From the NCBI RefSeq assembly GCF_003293595.1, contig NZ_CP022162.1, positions 2,983,432 through 3,047,431 of the forward strand: a stretch of DNA of 64,000 bases, written 5' to 3'. The translations under genes and the position numbers were made by a program. Below the pieces are notes generated by a model. The model had not been told where the DNA came from. It worked only from the letters and a program-made list of their open reading frames with translations, and searched no databases. This document shows positions 9,046-18,971 of the stretch, one piece after another. The DNA comes from Microbacterium sp. PM5 (GTDB taxonomy: Bacteria > Actinomycetota > Actinomycetes > Actinomycetales > Microbacteriaceae). Within the stretch, counting starts at the first letter, position 1. The number at the start of each line of letters is the position of its first letter.

Positions 9046-10036
9046 TCGCCGGCTGCCCACCGAGGTGCGCGTACAACACGGTGGATGATGCCGGAATGTC
9101 GCGGGAGCCGACGAGGTCGATCAGCCCGGCCAGGGACTTCCCCTCGTAGACGGGGTCCGTGATCATCGCTTCCAGCCGTGCGCCGAGTTCGATGGCCTCC
9201 ATCGTGGAGTCGACGGGGATGCCGTACAGCTCACCCGCCCACCCCTCCAGAACCTGGATCTCGTCATCGCGCAGATCGCGGCCGAGCTCGATGAGCTGCG
9301 CCGTATGCCGAGCGATGCGCGCGACCTGATCGCGAGTCTTCTGGAGGGTCGCGGAAGCGTCGATGCCGAGCACGCGACGTCGGACGCCGGTCGCCTCTTC
9401 GAGCGCGGCGAATCCCGCGATCATTCCGGCATGGGTCGATCCGGTGACGGTGCAGACGATGATCGTGTCGAAGAAGACGCCGAGCTGCTTCTCCTGCTCG
9501 GCGACTTCGAACGCCCAGTTGGCGAAGCCCAGACCTCCGAGCGGGTGCTCGCTCGCTCCGGCGGGGATGGGGTAGGGCGTACCGCCGCCGGCTTCGACCT
9601 CGGCCAGCGCCTGCTTCCACGAGTCGCGGATGCCGATGTCGAAGCCGGCATCGTCGAGCCGCGAATCCGCGCCCATCATGCGCGAGAGCAGGATGTTGCC
9701 GACCTTGTCGTTGGTGGGGTCGTCCCACGGAACCCACTTCTCCTGGACGAGTCGCGCTTTCAGCCCGAGGTGCGCCGCGACGGCCGCGACCTGGCGCGTG
9801 TGGTTGGACTGGTAGCCGCCGATCGACACGATCGTGTCGGCGCCGGAGGCGAGGATGTCGGGGACGATGTACTCGAGCTTGCGCACCTTGTTGCCGCCGA
9901 ACGCGAGGCCGCTGTTCACATCCTCGCGTTTCGCCCAGATCTGCGCGCCCCCGAGGTGGTCGCTGAGCCGCGCCAGGTGCTGCAACGGGCTGGGGCCGAA
10001 GGTGAGCGGGTGGCGCGGGAACTCGTGGAGCTTCAT
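9002..10036 (-). CDS. acdS: 1-aminocyclopropane-1-carboxylate deaminase
   Basis: PLP enzyme that opens the ACC ring to 2-oxobutyrate and ammonia, lowering ethylene in associated plants. The 344 residues follow the family closely: [18 protein letters not shown]50 as Schiff-base lysine in [29 protein letters not shown], and EHPLGGLGF. The residues that separate true ACC deaminase from D-cysteine desulfhydrase are both of the deaminase type: E298 in DPVYEGKS and L325 in YAHLGG. The ATG at 10036 overlaps the GntR gene stop by four bases, so the two form an operon, regulator first. The 3' end overlaps the lrp gene by 44 bases. Confidence 0.93.
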   Translation of the reverse strand: MKLHEFPRHPLTFGPSPLQHLARLSDHLGGAQIWAKREDVNSGLAFGGNKVRKLEYIVPDILASGADTIVSIGGYQSNHTRQVAAVAAHLGLKARLVQEKWVPWDDPTNDKVGNILLSRMMGADSRLDDAGFDIGIRDSWKQALAEVEAGGGTPYPIPAGASEHPLGGLGFANWAFEVAEQEKQLGVFFDTIIVCTVTGSTHAGMIAGFAALEEATGVRRRVLGIDASATLQKTRDQVARIARHTAQLIELGRDLRDDEIQVLEGWAGELYGIPVDSTMEAIELGARLEAMITDPVYEGKSLAGLIDLVGSRDIPASSTVLYAHLGGQPAINAYHSLWDPSASR

Positions 10037-10707
10037 TCGGGGTCCTGTTCGGTCGGAGCGGGCGAGAGGATGAGGGATTGCCACGTGCTTTCGGCGAGGC
10101 GGGCGGCGCCGTCGGCGTCGCCCGCCTCGCACAGCGCCACCAGGCGGTCATGCCGCTCAGCGGAGGCGGCCGCTTCGTCGGAGGCGAACCTCAGCCGCTC
10201 CACGCGGCGCAGGACCGGCTCATAGCGGGCGATGACGGCCGCGGCTGCCGCATTCGCGCACACGTCGAGGGCGACGCGGTGAAAGCGCGCATCCGCCTCG
10301 AGGGCGCCGTCGAGGTCGCCGGCGCTCAGCGCGGCACGAAACGCCGCGTTCGCCGCGCGCATCGCATCGAGGTCGCGCGCCGTCATGCGCGGTGTCGCCG
10401 TGCGGACGGCAAGGGCATGCAGGGCGCCAACGACGGCCTGCGCGTCGCGGAGGGCGCCGGGGTCGATCGGGGCGACGACGGTGGAGCGCCCGGGTGTCGC
10501 CTGCACGAGCCCGGCCTGAGCGAGTTCGAGCAGCGCCTCTCGCACGGGCGTGCGACTGACGCCGAGTCGCTCGGCCAGTTCTGCGTCGCGCAGTTGCTCA
10601 CCGGGGGCGAGGCTGCCGTCGACGATCGCCTCCTGCAGGCGCGCGTGCACGTCGTCGCGAAGAAGGGCGCGGGGCACGGGGAGGGCAGCGAGTGGCACGA
10701 TATGCAA
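10033..10707 (-). CDS. GntR/FadR-type regulator, probable controller of acdS
   Basis: 224-residue GntR regulator with N-terminal winged helix (LREDVHARLQ-like start, [23 protein letters not shown]) and a C-terminal all-helical FCD domain (about residues 80-215) that usually binds a small organic acid, often through a metal. The longest frame starts at TTG 10707; GTG at 10698 is an alternative and neither has a clear ribosome site, suggesting a leaderless message. Stop and acdS start overlap as ATGA, so it is co-transcribed with the deaminase. Many ACC deaminase genes in proteobacteria are controlled by an Lrp protein; here a GntR replaces it in the operon. Confidence 0.88.
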   Translation of the reverse strand: MHIVPLAALPVPRALLRDDVHARLQEAIVDGSLAPGEQLRDAELAERLGVSRTPVREALLELAQAGLVQATPGRSTVVAPIDPGALRDAQAVVGALHALAVRTATPRMTARDLDAMRAANAAFRAALSAGDLDGALEADARFHRVALDVCANAAAAAVIARYEPVLRRVERLRFASDEAAASAERHDRLVALCEAGDADGAARLAESTWQSLILSPAPTEQDPE

Positions 10708-10716
10708 TATATCGCA
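10703..10716. promoter_or_regulatory. candidate GntR autoregulatory operator
   Basis: Imperfect palindrome TGCGATATATTGCA on the minus strand, overlapping the proposed TTG start of the GntR gene, with a second inward repeat CGATAT...ATATCG sharing its bases. AT-rich, dyad-symmetric DNA is rare in this GC-rich window, and the size fits FadR-subfamily operators. Binding here would block transcription of the gntR-acdS pair. Confidence 0.55.
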
Positions 10717-10761
10717 GGTTGGACGCGACGCCCGCCGCGCATCCGTCTCGGGCGGGGGTCG

Positions 10762-12204
10762 TCAGACCGCGCTGAACCGGACGGTTCCCTCGTCAACGGA
10801 CGCCGCATCCAGCCGCAGACGTACGAGGGAGCCGGGCGCAGCCGCCACGCCCGTTACGCGCGCCTCGACGGCCGGTTGCATGAGCTGGATGCGTGCCCCG
10901 TCCCCGCGTCTGCTGAGCACGAGTGCGTCGAACTCGTCCCCGACGTGTCCGGCCAGCAGCGCCGCCTCGACGCGATCGATCGCCCCGGAGCTGAGCCGGC
11001 CGGCGATCGACGAACTGCGCGCCATGATCGCGGGGAGGACGGGAAGTGATGCGCGCGCCCACCCGGGCACCTCTTCACCGTTCACGAGAGCATGGCAGAT
11101 CACCAGCGACCATCTGTCGACCACGCGTCGCAGGGGAGCGGTCGTGTGGGCGTACGGGGCGCCGATCGCAGCCTGCGTTCGCTGTTCAGGCAGCTCGCCG
11201 TCGAAGGTCGCGTAGCCCGCTCCGCGGAACAGGCCCGCCGCGTATTCGCGAACGGCGAGAGCGGCGGGCGAACGGTCGAGGCTGCGCAGATAGTCGCCGT
11301 AGGCGACGTCGGTGGTCCACGGCACTCCCAAAGCCACCGTCTGCGACCGGAACTCTTCGACGTCGGTCGACGCGGCCGGAGGCATGGTCCGCAGGATGCC
11401 GACGCGACCGTCGATCATGATCTGCGCCCCCGCCATGCCGGTGAGCAACGAGACATCGGCGTTCCAATCCTCCAACGCCACCCCGTCGGTGCGCTCGAGA
11501 CCGTAGGCGTCGCCCTCCGTCGCCGTGACGATACGCGTCTCCGGCAAGTTCAGGCTCGCGCCCCCGCGCTCGCGCTCCCGTTCGGCCCGGGCGGCGCCGA
11601 ACCATGGCAGCGCGGCGAGGGTGTCGGGGGCAGTGCCGGCGTCGATCGCCGCCTGCGCCTCGGAGTAGGACCATTGGCGCCGCGACCGCACGATCGCGCG
11701 GGTGATGGTCGTCTCCGTCGGGCGGGCGCCCTCGTCCAGCACGAACCGCCACACGTACGCGCGTCGGTCCACGCCCGGCAGCAGGGACGCGTGGTCCTCG
11801 CTGATCACCGCCGGGTGCAGGGGGATCCGTCCGTCCGGCGCGTACAGCGTCTGCCCGCGACGGCGGGTCTCGGCATCCAGCGCGCCGTCGGGTGCCACGA
11901 ATGCAGGAACGTCCGCGATCGCGTAGTGCAGGACGGCGCCCGTCGAAGTGCGCTCCAGGTGCAGGGCCTGGTCGAGGTCGGTCGATCCGGCCGGGTCGAC
12001 CGTGAGGAAGGCGATATCGCGGAGATCGGCGAGGCCGGTCGCGGTCGGATTCGTCGAGACGCGTGCCGCGGCGGCCATCGCCTCGGCAAGTGCGTCACGG
12101 GGGTATCCGTCCGGCAGAGCGAGCTGATGTCGCAGCGCAGACAGCGACGCGGCCAGTTCACCGCGCAGAGATCGAGCGACGAAGCGGGAGCGGCGGTGCG
12201 GCAC
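10762..12204 (-). CDS. RNB-domain ribonuclease (RNase II/R family)
   Basis: 480-residue exoribonuclease-like protein consisting mainly of the RNB catalytic domain, with DLRDIAFLTVDPAGSTDLDQAL (metal-binding aspartates) and FRGAGYATFDGELPEQRTQAAIGAPYAHTTAPLRR near the C-terminal end of the domain. Cold-shock RNA-binding domains found in full RNase II/R are largely missing, giving a short actinobacterial form; a reduced S1-like region may occupy the last 60 residues. It degrades RNA 3' to 5' in the cytoplasm. GTG start at 12204, with TACACT (minus strand, 12216-12211) six bases upstream, so probably leaderless. Divergent from proS by 53 bases. Confidence 0.88.
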   Translation of the reverse strand: MPHRRSRFVARSLRGELAASLSALRHQLALPDGYPRDALAEAMAAAARVSTNPTATGLADLRDIAFLTVDPAGSTDLDQALHLERTSTGAVLHYAIADVPAFVAPDGALDAETRRRGQTLYAPDGRIPLHPAVISEDHASLLPGVDRRAYVWRFVLDEGARPTETTITRAIVRSRRQWSYSEAQAAIDAGTAPDTLAALPWFGAARAERERERGGASLNLPETRIVTATEGDAYGLERTDGVALEDWNADVSLLTGMAGAQIMIDGRVGILRTMPPAASTDVEEFRSQTVALGVPWTTDVAYGDYLRSLDRSPAALAVREYAAGLFRGAGYATFDGELPEQRTQAAIGAPYAHTTAPLRRVVDRWSLVICHALVNGEEVPGWARASLPVLPAIMARSSSIAGRLSSGAIDRVEAALLAGHVGDEFDALVLSRRGDGARIQLMQPAVEARVTGVAAAPGSLVRLRLDAASVDEGTVRFSAV

Positions 12205-12257
12205 CCGGCCAGTGTAGGGCGGTCGGGTGAGGTGGCTGCGGACTAGGCTTGACGCTC

Positions 12258-14015
12258 GTGGTCACCCGTCTGTCGAACTTCTTCCTCCGCACGCTTCGCG
12301 AAGACCCTTCGGATGCCGAGGTCACGAGCCATCGCCTGCTCGTGCGCGCCGGCTACATCCGCCGCCAGGCACCGGGAATCTTCGCGTGGCTGCCGCTGGG
12401 GCTGCGGGTCAAGTCGCGGATCGAGAACATCATCCGCGAGGAGATGGCGGCCGCCGGCGCACAGGAAGTGCACTTCCCGGCACTGATGCCGCGCGACCCC
12501 TATGAGGCGACCGGGCGCTGGGAGGAGTACGGCGACGGCATCTTCCGTCTGAAGGACCGCAAGGGCGCCGACTACCTGCTCGCCCCGACGCACGAAGAGG
12601 CGTTCACGCTGCTGGTCAAGGACCTGTACGGCTCGTACAAGGATCTGCCCCTGACGATCTACCAGATTCAGGACAAGTACCGCGACGAGGCACGTCCGCG
12701 CGCGGGACTCCTGCGCGGCCGCGAGTTCACGATGAAGGACGCGTACTCCTTCGACTACACCGACGCCGGGCTCGACACCAGCTACATGGCTCAGCGCGAC
12801 GCCTACGAGCGCATCTTCCAGCGGCTGGGCCTGGAGTACGTCATCGTCCAGGCGGATGCCGGGGCGATGGGCGGCTCGCGCAGCGAGGAGTTCCTGCACC
12901 CGACGGCGATCGGCGAGGACACGTTCGTGCGCTCGGCCGGCGGCTACGCGGCCAACGTGGAGGCGTTCGAGACCCTGGCTCCCGAGCCCATCGCGTTCGA
13001 CGGGTTCGGCGAGCCGGTGATCTTCGACTCCCCGAACACGCCCACGATCGAGACGCTCGTGGCGCACACCAACGCCGTGCTCGACGGCGAGTACACCGCC
13101 GCCGACACCCTCAAGAACGTCGTCCTCGCGCTCACACACCTCGACGGCAGCCGCGAGCTCGTCGTCGTCGGTCTCCCCGGCGATCGCGACGTCGACGAGA
13201 AGCGCGTCGAGGTGGCGTTCGCGCCCGCCGAGGTCGAGCCCGCCACGCCCGAGGACTTCGAGAAGCACCCGCTGCTGGTCAAGGGGTACATCGGGCCGTG
13301 GTCTCCCCAGGGCGCGATCCTGGGCGAGGAGTCGGCCACCGGCATCCGCTACGTCCTCGACCCCCGCGTCGTGGACGGCACGCGCTGGATCACGGGTGCG
13401 AACGTCGATCAGAAGCACGTGCACTCGCTCGTCGCCGGACGCGACTTCGCCGCCGACGGCTACGTCGAGGTCGCAACGGTGCGGCCGGGCGATCCGGCGC
13501 CCGATGGTTCGGGACCTGTCGAGCTTGCGCGCGGCATGGAGATCGGCCACGTCTTCCAGCTGGGGCGCAAGTATGCGGACGCGCTGGGGCTGAAGGTGCT
13601 CGACGAGAACGGCAAGCTCGTGACCGTCACGATGGGCTCCTACGGCATCGGCGTCACCCGCATCCTCGCGATCATCACCGAGCTCAACAACGACGACAAG
13701 GGTCTCATCTGGCCCGCGTCGGTCGCGCCCTTCGACGTTCAGGTCGTCGCCACGGGGCGCGATGCCGCGGCCTTCGAGCTCGCGGAGAAGCTGTCGGCGG
13801 ATCTGGACGGGGCCGGGCTGGACGTGCTCTACGACGACCGCCCCAAGGTCTCCCCGGGTGTGAAGTTCGGCGATGCCGAGCTCGTGGGAGTGCCGCAGAT
13901 CGTGATCGTCGGGCGGGGTGCCGCCGACGGCGAGGTGGAGCTCTGGGACCGCCGTTCCGGCGAACGCACGCTCGTCTCGGCCGCCGAGGCCGTCGCCCGC
14001 CTCGCCGCGCGCTGA
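12258..14015 (+). CDS. proS: prolyl-tRNA synthetase
   Basis: Class II aminoacyl-tRNA synthetase charging tRNA-Pro. The 585-residue chain has motif 1 and 2 regions ([49 protein letters not shown]), the bacterial-type inserted editing domain around residues 230-400, motif 3 (GSYGIGVTR) and a C-terminal anticodon-binding domain ([11 protein letters not shown]...LYDDR). I chose GTG at 12258 ([17 protein letters not shown]) because TAGGCT at 12244-12249 would start transcription next to it, giving a leaderless mRNA; a TTG nine bases upstream overlaps that -10 element and is unlikely. Confidence 0.97.
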   Translation: MVTRLSNFFLRTLREDPSDAEVTSHRLLVRAGYIRRQAPGIFAWLPLGLRVKSRIENIIREEMAAAGAQEVHFPALMPRDPYEATGRWEEYGDGIFRLKDRKGADYLLAPTHEEAFTLLVKDLYGSYKDLPLTIYQIQDKYRDEARPRAGLLRGREFTMKDAYSFDYTDAGLDTSYMAQRDAYERIFQRLGLEYVIVQADAGAMGGSRSEEFLHPTAIGEDTFVRSAGGYAANVEAFETLAPEPIAFDGFGEPVIFDSPNTPTIETLVAHTNAVLDGEYTAADTLKNVVLALTHLDGSRELVVVGLPGDRDVDEKRVEVAFAPAEVEPATPEDFEKHPLLVKGYIGPWSPQGAILGEESATGIRYVLDPRVVDGTRWITGANVDQKHVHSLVAGRDFAADGYVEVATVRPGDPAPDGSGPVELARGMEIGHVFQLGRKYADALGLKVLDENGKLVTVTMGSYGIGVTRILAIITELNNDDKGLIWPASVAPFDVQVVATGRDAAAFELAEKLSADLDGAGLDVLYDDRPKVSPGVKFGDAELVGVPQIVIVGRGAADGEVELWDRRSGERTLVSAAEAVARLAAR

Positions 14016-14204
14016 GCGCGGGCGCGTCGGCCCGGCCGTCGTTCTCCGCACGGTACTGCTCGAACGGGAGTGGCGGAACCAGGACGAGACGACCGGCGAC
14101 GCGACGGCAGCCGTATCGCTACTCTGGTGGCGGCGAGATCGTCGACGATGCCACCTGTCGCGAGACGCCGAGCGTCCCCGCAGCCGGCATCGAAAGGAAT
14201 GCGC

Positions 14205-15863
14205 ATGAACGATCGTCGTCGTCTCGGCATCCGGCGCCTCGTGAGCATGGCGGCGCTCGCCGTCAGCGCTTTGCTGGCCGTCAGCACGGTCGCCCCGCTG
14301 TCGGCGCAGGCGGCGGCGGACGGCTGGTGGCACACCTCGGGCTCGCGCATCGTCGCCGCGGACGGAACCACCGTCACCATCAAGGCGGCGAACTGGTTCG
14401 GGCTGGAGACTCCCAACTGCGCGCCGCACGGACTGTGGTCGATCACTCTCGACGAGGGCCTCGCGCAGATTGCGGCGATGGGCTTCAACACGGTGCGACT
14501 GCCGTACTCGAATCAGTGCCTCGCGGCATCCCCGACATCGTCGATCGACGCCTCGCGCAATCCCGATCTGGTCTCGCTGACGCCGTTGCAGCTGATGGAC
14601 GCGGTCATCGCCAAAGCGCGCGCGCACGGGCTCCGCGTCATCCTCGATCGTCACCGCATCGAGTCGTCCGGCCAGTCCGAGCTCTGGTACACCTCCACGT
14701 ACAGCGAGAAGCGCTGGATCGACGACTGGGTCATGCTCGCGAACCGCTATCGCGATGACCCGACGGTGGTCGGCGCCGACCTCCACAACGAGCCGCACGG
14801 CCCCGCGTGCTGGGGCTGCGGCGACGCCTCCCGCGATTGGCAGGCGGCGGCGACGCGCGCCGGCAACGCCCTGCTCGCCGCCAACCCGCGACTGCTGATC
14901 ATCGTCGAAGGCGTGGAACGCCAGAACGATGCCAGCACGACCTGGTGGGGAGGCGGGCTGAGGGATGCCGGCGCCAAGCCCGTGGTCCTCGCGACCCCGA
15001 ACCGGGTCGTGTACTCGCCGCATGATTATCCCGCGTCGGTGTACGGGCAGCCCTGGTTCTCGGCGTCGAACTATCCCACCAACCTGCCGTCGGTCTGGGA
15101 CGCGAACTGGGGGTACCTGGCTCGCACTGGGGTCGCGCCGGTCTTCGTCGGGGAGTTCGGCACGAAGCTCGAGACGACGAGCGACGCGCAGTGGCTGAAG
15201 ACGCTGGTCTCCTACCTCGGAGCGAACGGTCTGAGCTTCGGATACTGGTCGTTCAACCCGAACAGCGGCGACACGGGCGGGCTCGTGGCGGACGACTGGA
15301 AGACGCCGCAGACGGCCAAGCTCAGCGCGCTCGCCCCGCTGCTCGCCGGCGGGTCCGCCACCCCGATGCCGTCGCCGACCGAGTCCGCCACCCGGACACC
15401 GTCGCCCACGCCTACGCCGTCGCCCACGCCCACGCCTACGTCGTCGCCCACGCCTACGTCGTCGCCCACGCCTACGTCGTCGCCCACGCCTACGTCGTCG
15501 CCCACGCCCACGTCGTCGCCCACGCCCACGTCCCTCCCGTCCCCGGACTCCGCACCGGTTTCCGCCACCTGGATGCTGCAGAGCGCGTGGCAGGGAGGCT
15601 ATGTGGCGGAGTTCTCCGTCAGCGCTTCTCGCGCGGTCGCCGGCTGGACGATCTCCTGGTCCAGCCCGGGAGCGACGCAGGTGGTCAACGCCTGGGGCAT
15701 GTCCTGTACGGTCGCCTCCGGCTCCATCACCTGTACCGGAAAGGACTGGGCCGGCGCGCTCGCCGCCGGTCAGAGTGTGCGCGTCGGCCTGCAGGTCGCC
15801 GCGGCTTCCGCGCCGGTGAGTCCGCGCCTGACGGTGGCGGGGAAAGAGACCCGCGTTCGGTGA
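14205..15863 (+). CDS. secreted GH5 endoglucanase with CBM2
   Basis: 552-residue extracellular glycoside hydrolase. A signal peptide ends near residue 36 (PLSAQAAA). The GH5 barrel spans about 38-385 with acid/base E196 in DLHNEPHG and nucleophile E317 in FVGEFGT. A Ser/Pro/Thr linker (about 388-450) built from SPTPTS repeats leads to a C-terminal CBM2-like cellulose-binding module (about 455-552, exposed tryptophans WQGGY, GWTISW, NAWG). It should cleave cellulose or related beta-1,4-glucans outside the cell. The ATG at 14205 has GAAAGGA six bases upstream; the ATG at 14199 touches that ribosome site and is less likely. A TACTCT -10 candidate lies near 14119. Confidence 0.93.
   Translation: MNDRRRLGIRRLVSMAALAVSALLAVSTVAPLSAQAAADGWWHTSGSRIVAADGTTVTIKAANWFGLETPNCAPHGLWSITLDEGLAQIAAMGFNTVRLPYSNQCLAASPTSSIDASRNPDLVSLTPLQLMDAVIAKARAHGLRVILDRHRIESSGQSELWYTSTYSEKRWIDDWVMLANRYRDDPTVVGADLHNEPHGPACWGCGDASRDWQAAATRAGNALLAANPRLLIIVEGVERQNDASTTWWGGGLRDAGAKPVVLATPNRVVYSPHDYPASVYGQPWFSASNYPTNLPSVWDANWGYLARTGVAPVFVGEFGTKLETTSDAQWLKTLVSYLGANGLSFGYWSFNPNSGDTGGLVADDWKTPQTAKLSALAPLLAGGSATPMPSPTESATRTPSPTPTPSPTPTPTSSPTPTSSPTPTSSPTPTSSPTPTSSPTPTSLPSPDSAPVSATWMLQSAWQGGYVAEFSVSASRAVAGWTISWSSPGATQVVNAWGMSCTVASGSITCTGKDWAGALAAGQSVRVGLQVAAASAPVSPRLTVAGKETRVR
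15402..15530 (+). repeat. 18-bp in-frame tandem repeat in the cellulase linker
   Basis: Five clear 18-base units of the form TCGTCGCCCACGCC(T/C)ACG occupy 15441-15530, preceded from about 15402 by shorter degenerate units. Each encodes SSPTPT. The unit is a multiple of three, so copy-number change would lengthen or shorten the linker without breaking the frame. Confidence 0.9.
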
Positions 15864-15903
15864 TCGTTCACCCGATGACCGTCGAGGATGCGAGGGTGGG
15901 GAC

Positions 15904-16959
15904 ATGGCAGAACGCTCCACGCTCCCTCCCGCGGTGACCGACGGCATCCGACGCCTGCTGGACGAGGCCGGCGTCGTCGAGGACGCAGATCTCGTCGCAC
16001 GCATCCTCGCGACGGGCGTCGGCATGGGTCTCGACCGCGCCGACCGCCTCGACCTCAAGATCACATCGGCTGCTCTCACCGAGATGCGCGCCGCTTTCCA
16101 ACTGTTCGCGCCGTTTCGAGGCGTCCCGAAGGTGACGGTGTTCGGCTCGGCGCGCACGGCCCCGGACTCGCCGTTGTACCGGCTCACGGTGGAACTGACT
16201 GCAGCCCTCGCCGCCCGCGGCTGGATGACGGTCACCGGAGCGGGACCGGGAATCATGCAAGCCGCCGCCGAGGGCGCCGGAGCCACGCACTCCCTCGGCG
16301 TCTCGATCCGCCTGCCGTTCGAGGAGAAGCCGAACGCGATCATCGCCGCGCACGAGCGCAACGTCGCGATGAAGTACTTCTTCACCCGCAAGCTCATGCT
16401 CGTGAAGGAATCCAGTGGCTTCGTCTGCTTGCCGGGAGGCTTCGGCACGCTCGACGAGATGTTCGAGCTGCTGACGCTGCAGCAGACGGGAAAAGCCGTT
16501 CCCACGCCGATCGTGCTGCTCGATCGCCCGGGAGGCGCCTTCTGGGCGGGGCTCCGCCGCTTCGCCGATGAACAGCTCATTCCCGACGGCGTGATCTCCG
16601 CCGACGATCTCGATCGCGTCGTGATGACGGACTCGGTCGATGCCGCCGTCGAGGAGATCACGGGCTTCTATCGCAATTACGTCTCGTTGCGATGGGTCGG
16701 GCGACGCCTCGTGCTGCGGCTGCGCTCCGAACCGACGGATGCCGAGGTGTCGGCACTCAACGACAGGTTCGCGGATCTGCTCGCCGACGGTGCGATCGAG
16801 CGCCGCGGGCCGCTGAAAGCAGAGCGCGAGGACGAGGACGACCTCGCGGCACCGCGCCTCGTCATGACGTTCGCACAGCGCCGCGTCGGTGATCTGCATC
16901 ACCTGATCCGCGCCGTCAACGCCCTGCCGAGCGCGCCTGCCGAAGCGCGCCCCGCCTGA
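15904..16959 (+). CDS. LOG-family (TIGR00730-like) Rossmann protein, extended
   Basis: 351-residue protein with the lysine-decarboxylase-like/LOG fold, whose characterised members are cytokinin-activating nucleoside-5'-monophosphate phosphoribohydrolases. Core motifs: KVTVFGSARTAPDSP, GAGPGIMQAAAEGA, and the signature PGGFGTLDEMFE. The core occupies about residues 60-270, leaving an N-terminal helical region and a C-terminal extension of roughly 85 residues not present in the short plant-type enzymes. The substrate is therefore uncertain. ATG at 15904 with GGTGGGG just upstream, 40 bases after the cellulase stop; shared transcription is possible but the functions look unrelated. Confidence 0.88.
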   Translation: MAERSTLPPAVTDGIRRLLDEAGVVEDADLVARILATGVGMGLDRADRLDLKITSAALTEMRAAFQLFAPFRGVPKVTVFGSARTAPDSPLYRLTVELTAALAARGWMTVTGAGPGIMQAAAEGAGATHSLGVSIRLPFEEKPNAIIAAHERNVAMKYFFTRKLMLVKESSGFVCLPGGFGTLDEMFELLTLQQTGKAVPTPIVLLDRPGGAFWAGLRRFADEQLIPDGVISADDLDRVVMTDSVDAAVEEITGFYRNYVSLRWVGRRLVLRLRSEPTDAEVSALNDRFADLLADGAIERRGPLKAEREDEDDLAAPRLVMTFAQRRVGDLHHLIRAVNALPSAPAEARPA

Positions 16960-16991
16960 TCAGGCCGACGGGAGCCGGCCCGATGCGGGCC

Positions 16992-17492
16992 TCAGCACAT
17001 CAGCTTGCCGTGGTTCATCGTGTCGTCGGGGGCGTCGCGAGTGACCAGAGCCTTGAGCATGCCGGCCGCCATGACGAGCCTGCCGTGGGCGGGCTCCCAG
17101 AACTCCGTCTCGACCGGTGTGACTTTCAGCAGTGCGATGTCGGGCGTGTCGAGTCCATCCTCGAACCAGATGTCCAGCGACGGCGACCACAACTGCTCCA
17201 TGCGTGCGCGGTCGTGCACGAGGGCGGCTCGGCCGGCCACCGACACGTAGCGCATGCCCTTGGCGTCGCAGTACGCCAGGTTGACGTCGCGGTCGGCCTC
17301 GACCTCCTCCGCCTTCTTCGTCTCGTCGGACGTGAAGAACCAGATGTCGCCGTTCTTGTCCATCTCGCGCGTGCTCATCGGCCGGCTGACGAGCCGTCCC
17401 GCGGCATCCACGGTCGTGAGCATGGTGATGTCGATGTCCTCGACGAGAGCTTTCACACGATCGCGGGCTTCGGTTCCAGTGATTTCGGTCAT
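16992..17492 (-). CDS. pyridoxamine-phosphate-oxidase-like general stress protein
   Basis: 166-residue protein with the split-barrel flavin-binding fold of the general stress protein 26 group: MLTTVDAAGRLVSRPMSTREMDKNGDIWFFTSDETKK, then RDVNLAYCDAKGMRYVSVAGRA and the C-terminal LLKVTPVETEFWEP. Members bind FMN or F420; no catalytic role is shown by sequence. ATG at 17492 is preceded by CAGGCT six bases upstream, consistent with a leaderless message. It is convergent with the LOG gene. Confidence 0.88.
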   Translation of the reverse strand: MTEITGTEARDRVKALVEDIDITMLTTVDAAGRLVSRPMSTREMDKNGDIWFFTSDETKKAEEVEADRDVNLAYCDAKGMRYVSVAGRAALVHDRARMEQLWSPSLDIWFEDGLDTPDIALLKVTPVETEFWEPAHGRLVMAAGMLKALVTRDAPDDTMNHGKLMC

Positions 17493-17556
17493 GGTCCGAG
17501 CCTGCCGCTCGGCCGGCGGCTGCCCCAGGGCCTTGACAGCGCACACCCCCAAGGGT

Positions 17557-18348
17557 TCAGAGCCGCGCGTAGCGCGCTCGGAACCCGCAGAAGACGCCGT
17601 AGGCCATCAACCCGACCCCGAGGGCTGTGGCGATCGCCCTCCCGGCTGGCAGCGTGAGCAGTCCGTCGACGGCGCTGTCGAGCCCGCCCGCGCGGGCGGC
17701 ATCCGCGTGCACGGCGGCCACGATGAGCAGAACACCCAGGGTTCCCAGCGCCGTTCCCTTGGCGATGAAGCCCGCGATTCCCAGTGCGCGCGCCACCGCG
17801 CCGGCGGTGGATCGCGGGATGGACATGCGCTTTTCGAACGAGCGACGCACGCCCATCACGACGAAGACCACACCGGCCACCGCGATGCCCACTCCGACGG
17901 CGGCCAGGACGAACGGCCCACCCGTCATCGCGAGGATGCCGCGACTGGCCACCCGCGCGCTCCCATCGGCATCGGGCGCCGCACCGAGGGCGATCGACGC
18001 GGCGAGGGTGCCGACGGCGGCGAAGACGACGCCCTGGCTCCACTCCGAGGCCCGCCGCCCCCAGCGCCCGTCGCCCCGAGACGTGGCGCCCGCTGCCAGA
18101 TGCCAGAGTGCGAGGCCCCAGAGTCCGACCGCGATCGCCCACACCACCACGGCGCCCCAGGGCACCGCGGCCACGGCCCGCAGCGCGCCGACCTGGTCGG
18201 CCTCGCCGCGACCGCCGGCCGAGATGGCGACGACCAGCACCCCGATCAAGGCGTGCACGACGCCGTTGGCGGCGAAGCCGGCTCGCGCGAGAGCCTGCAC
18301 CAGCGGATGACGCCGCGTCGCGGCAGCCGCGCGGCGGGCGTCGTTCAC
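17557..18348 (-). CDS. DUF1206 six-helix membrane protein
   Basis: 263-residue integral membrane protein made of three similar units of about 75 residues, each with two hydrophobic helices (ARAGFAANGVVHALIGVLVV; WSQGVVFAAVGTLAASIALG; LGIAGFIAKGTALGTLGVLL). This is the layout of the actinobacterial DUF1206 family, whose function is unknown. The start is GTG at 18348, overlapping the stop of the upstream acetate-transporter gene by four bases (GTGA), so the two are translationally coupled. Confidence 0.88.
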   Translation of the reverse strand: MNDARRAAAATRRHPLVQALARAGFAANGVVHALIGVLVVAISAGGRGEADQVGALRAVAAVPWGAVVVWAIAVGLWGLALWHLAAGATSRGDGRWGRRASEWSQGVVFAAVGTLAASIALGAAPDADGSARVASRGILAMTGGPFVLAAVGVGIAVAGVVFVVMGVRRSFEKRMSIPRSTAGAVARALGIAGFIAKGTALGTLGVLLIVAAVHADAARAGGLDSAVDGLLTLPAGRAIATALGVGLMAYGVFCGFRARYARL

Positions 18349-18971
18349 GGGTGTTCGGCGGGCACGTCGCCCCGGCGGATCCACGGCGGCCCGAGGGGGA
18401 CGATGTGGCGACCCATCGTACGCCAGGCGAACTTGTCCACGAGCATGTAGAACGCCAGCGCCGACGCGCCGATCAGCAGCCATGCTCCGACGGTGCCCAG
18501 CGTCGCCGCGCCGGCAAAGGCGGCGACCGCTTCCAGTGCCAGGCCTCCCGCCACGAGCAGCAGTGTCAGGGGCAGTGCCGAATTGTGAGTGGCGCCGGCG
18601 AAGGTGAACCCGAGCGCCAGCACCGCGAACATCATCGAGAACAGGGGGCGCGCCGGGCCCGACACCTCGAAGAATCCGAGCTCCCCGCCGAGGAGGAATC
18701 CGGGCATGCAGATCCAGTACCACCCGAAGGCGTTGTAGACGATGAAATGGAAGTCGTCGCCGACGAAGTAGGACAGCATTCCCGCGATCACCTGGACGAC
18801 ACCCCCGAACACCGCGCCCACCCAGAACACCGCGCTCTCGTTCTGCACACCCAGATGCGCCAGCTGAGCGGTGAGGGTTGCGATCACGAACCCCAGCAGG
18901 CCGATCAGACCGGGGTCGGCGCGCCGCGGCTCCGGGACCACATGTGCGCGGGCGGGGACTGCGGCATCCAT
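18345..18971 (-). CDS. GPR1/FUN34/YaaH (SatP-like) acetate uptake protein
   Basis: 208-residue membrane protein with six hydrophobic segments and family features: ADPGLIGLLGFVIATLTAQLAHLG at the first helix, the YFVGDDFHFIVYNAFGWYW region, and an N-P-x-G-like element replaced here by ADPGLIG. Characterised relatives (SatP, yeast Ady2) are anion channels or proton symporters for acetate and succinate. ATG at 18971. It leads a two-gene operon with the DUF1206 gene and is divergent from nusA. The motif change leaves the substrate somewhat uncertain. Confidence 0.83.
   Translation of the reverse strand: MDAAVPARAHVVPEPRRADPGLIGLLGFVIATLTAQLAHLGVQNESAVFWVGAVFGGVVQVIAGMLSYFVGDDFHFIVYNAFGWYWICMPGFLLGGELGFFEVSGPARPLFSMMFAVLALGFTFAGATHNSALPLTLLLVAGGLALEAVAAFAGAATLGTVGAWLLIGASALAFYMLVDKFAWRTMGRHIVPLGPPWIRRGDVPAEHP

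Noticed and set aside
12249..12257. TTG at 12249 as proS start
   Set aside because: Its first base is the last base of the TAGGCT -10 element; GTG 12258 fits both family N-terminus and transcript start.
15402..15530. Possible CRISPR array
   Set aside because: Tandem units have no spacers and encode an in-frame Ser/Pro/Thr linker.
12243..16661. 1472-codon minus-strand open frame
   Set aside because: Runs antisense through proS, the cellulase and the LOG gene, all of which have clear domains; it contains low-complexity GRRR runs from the linker repeats.
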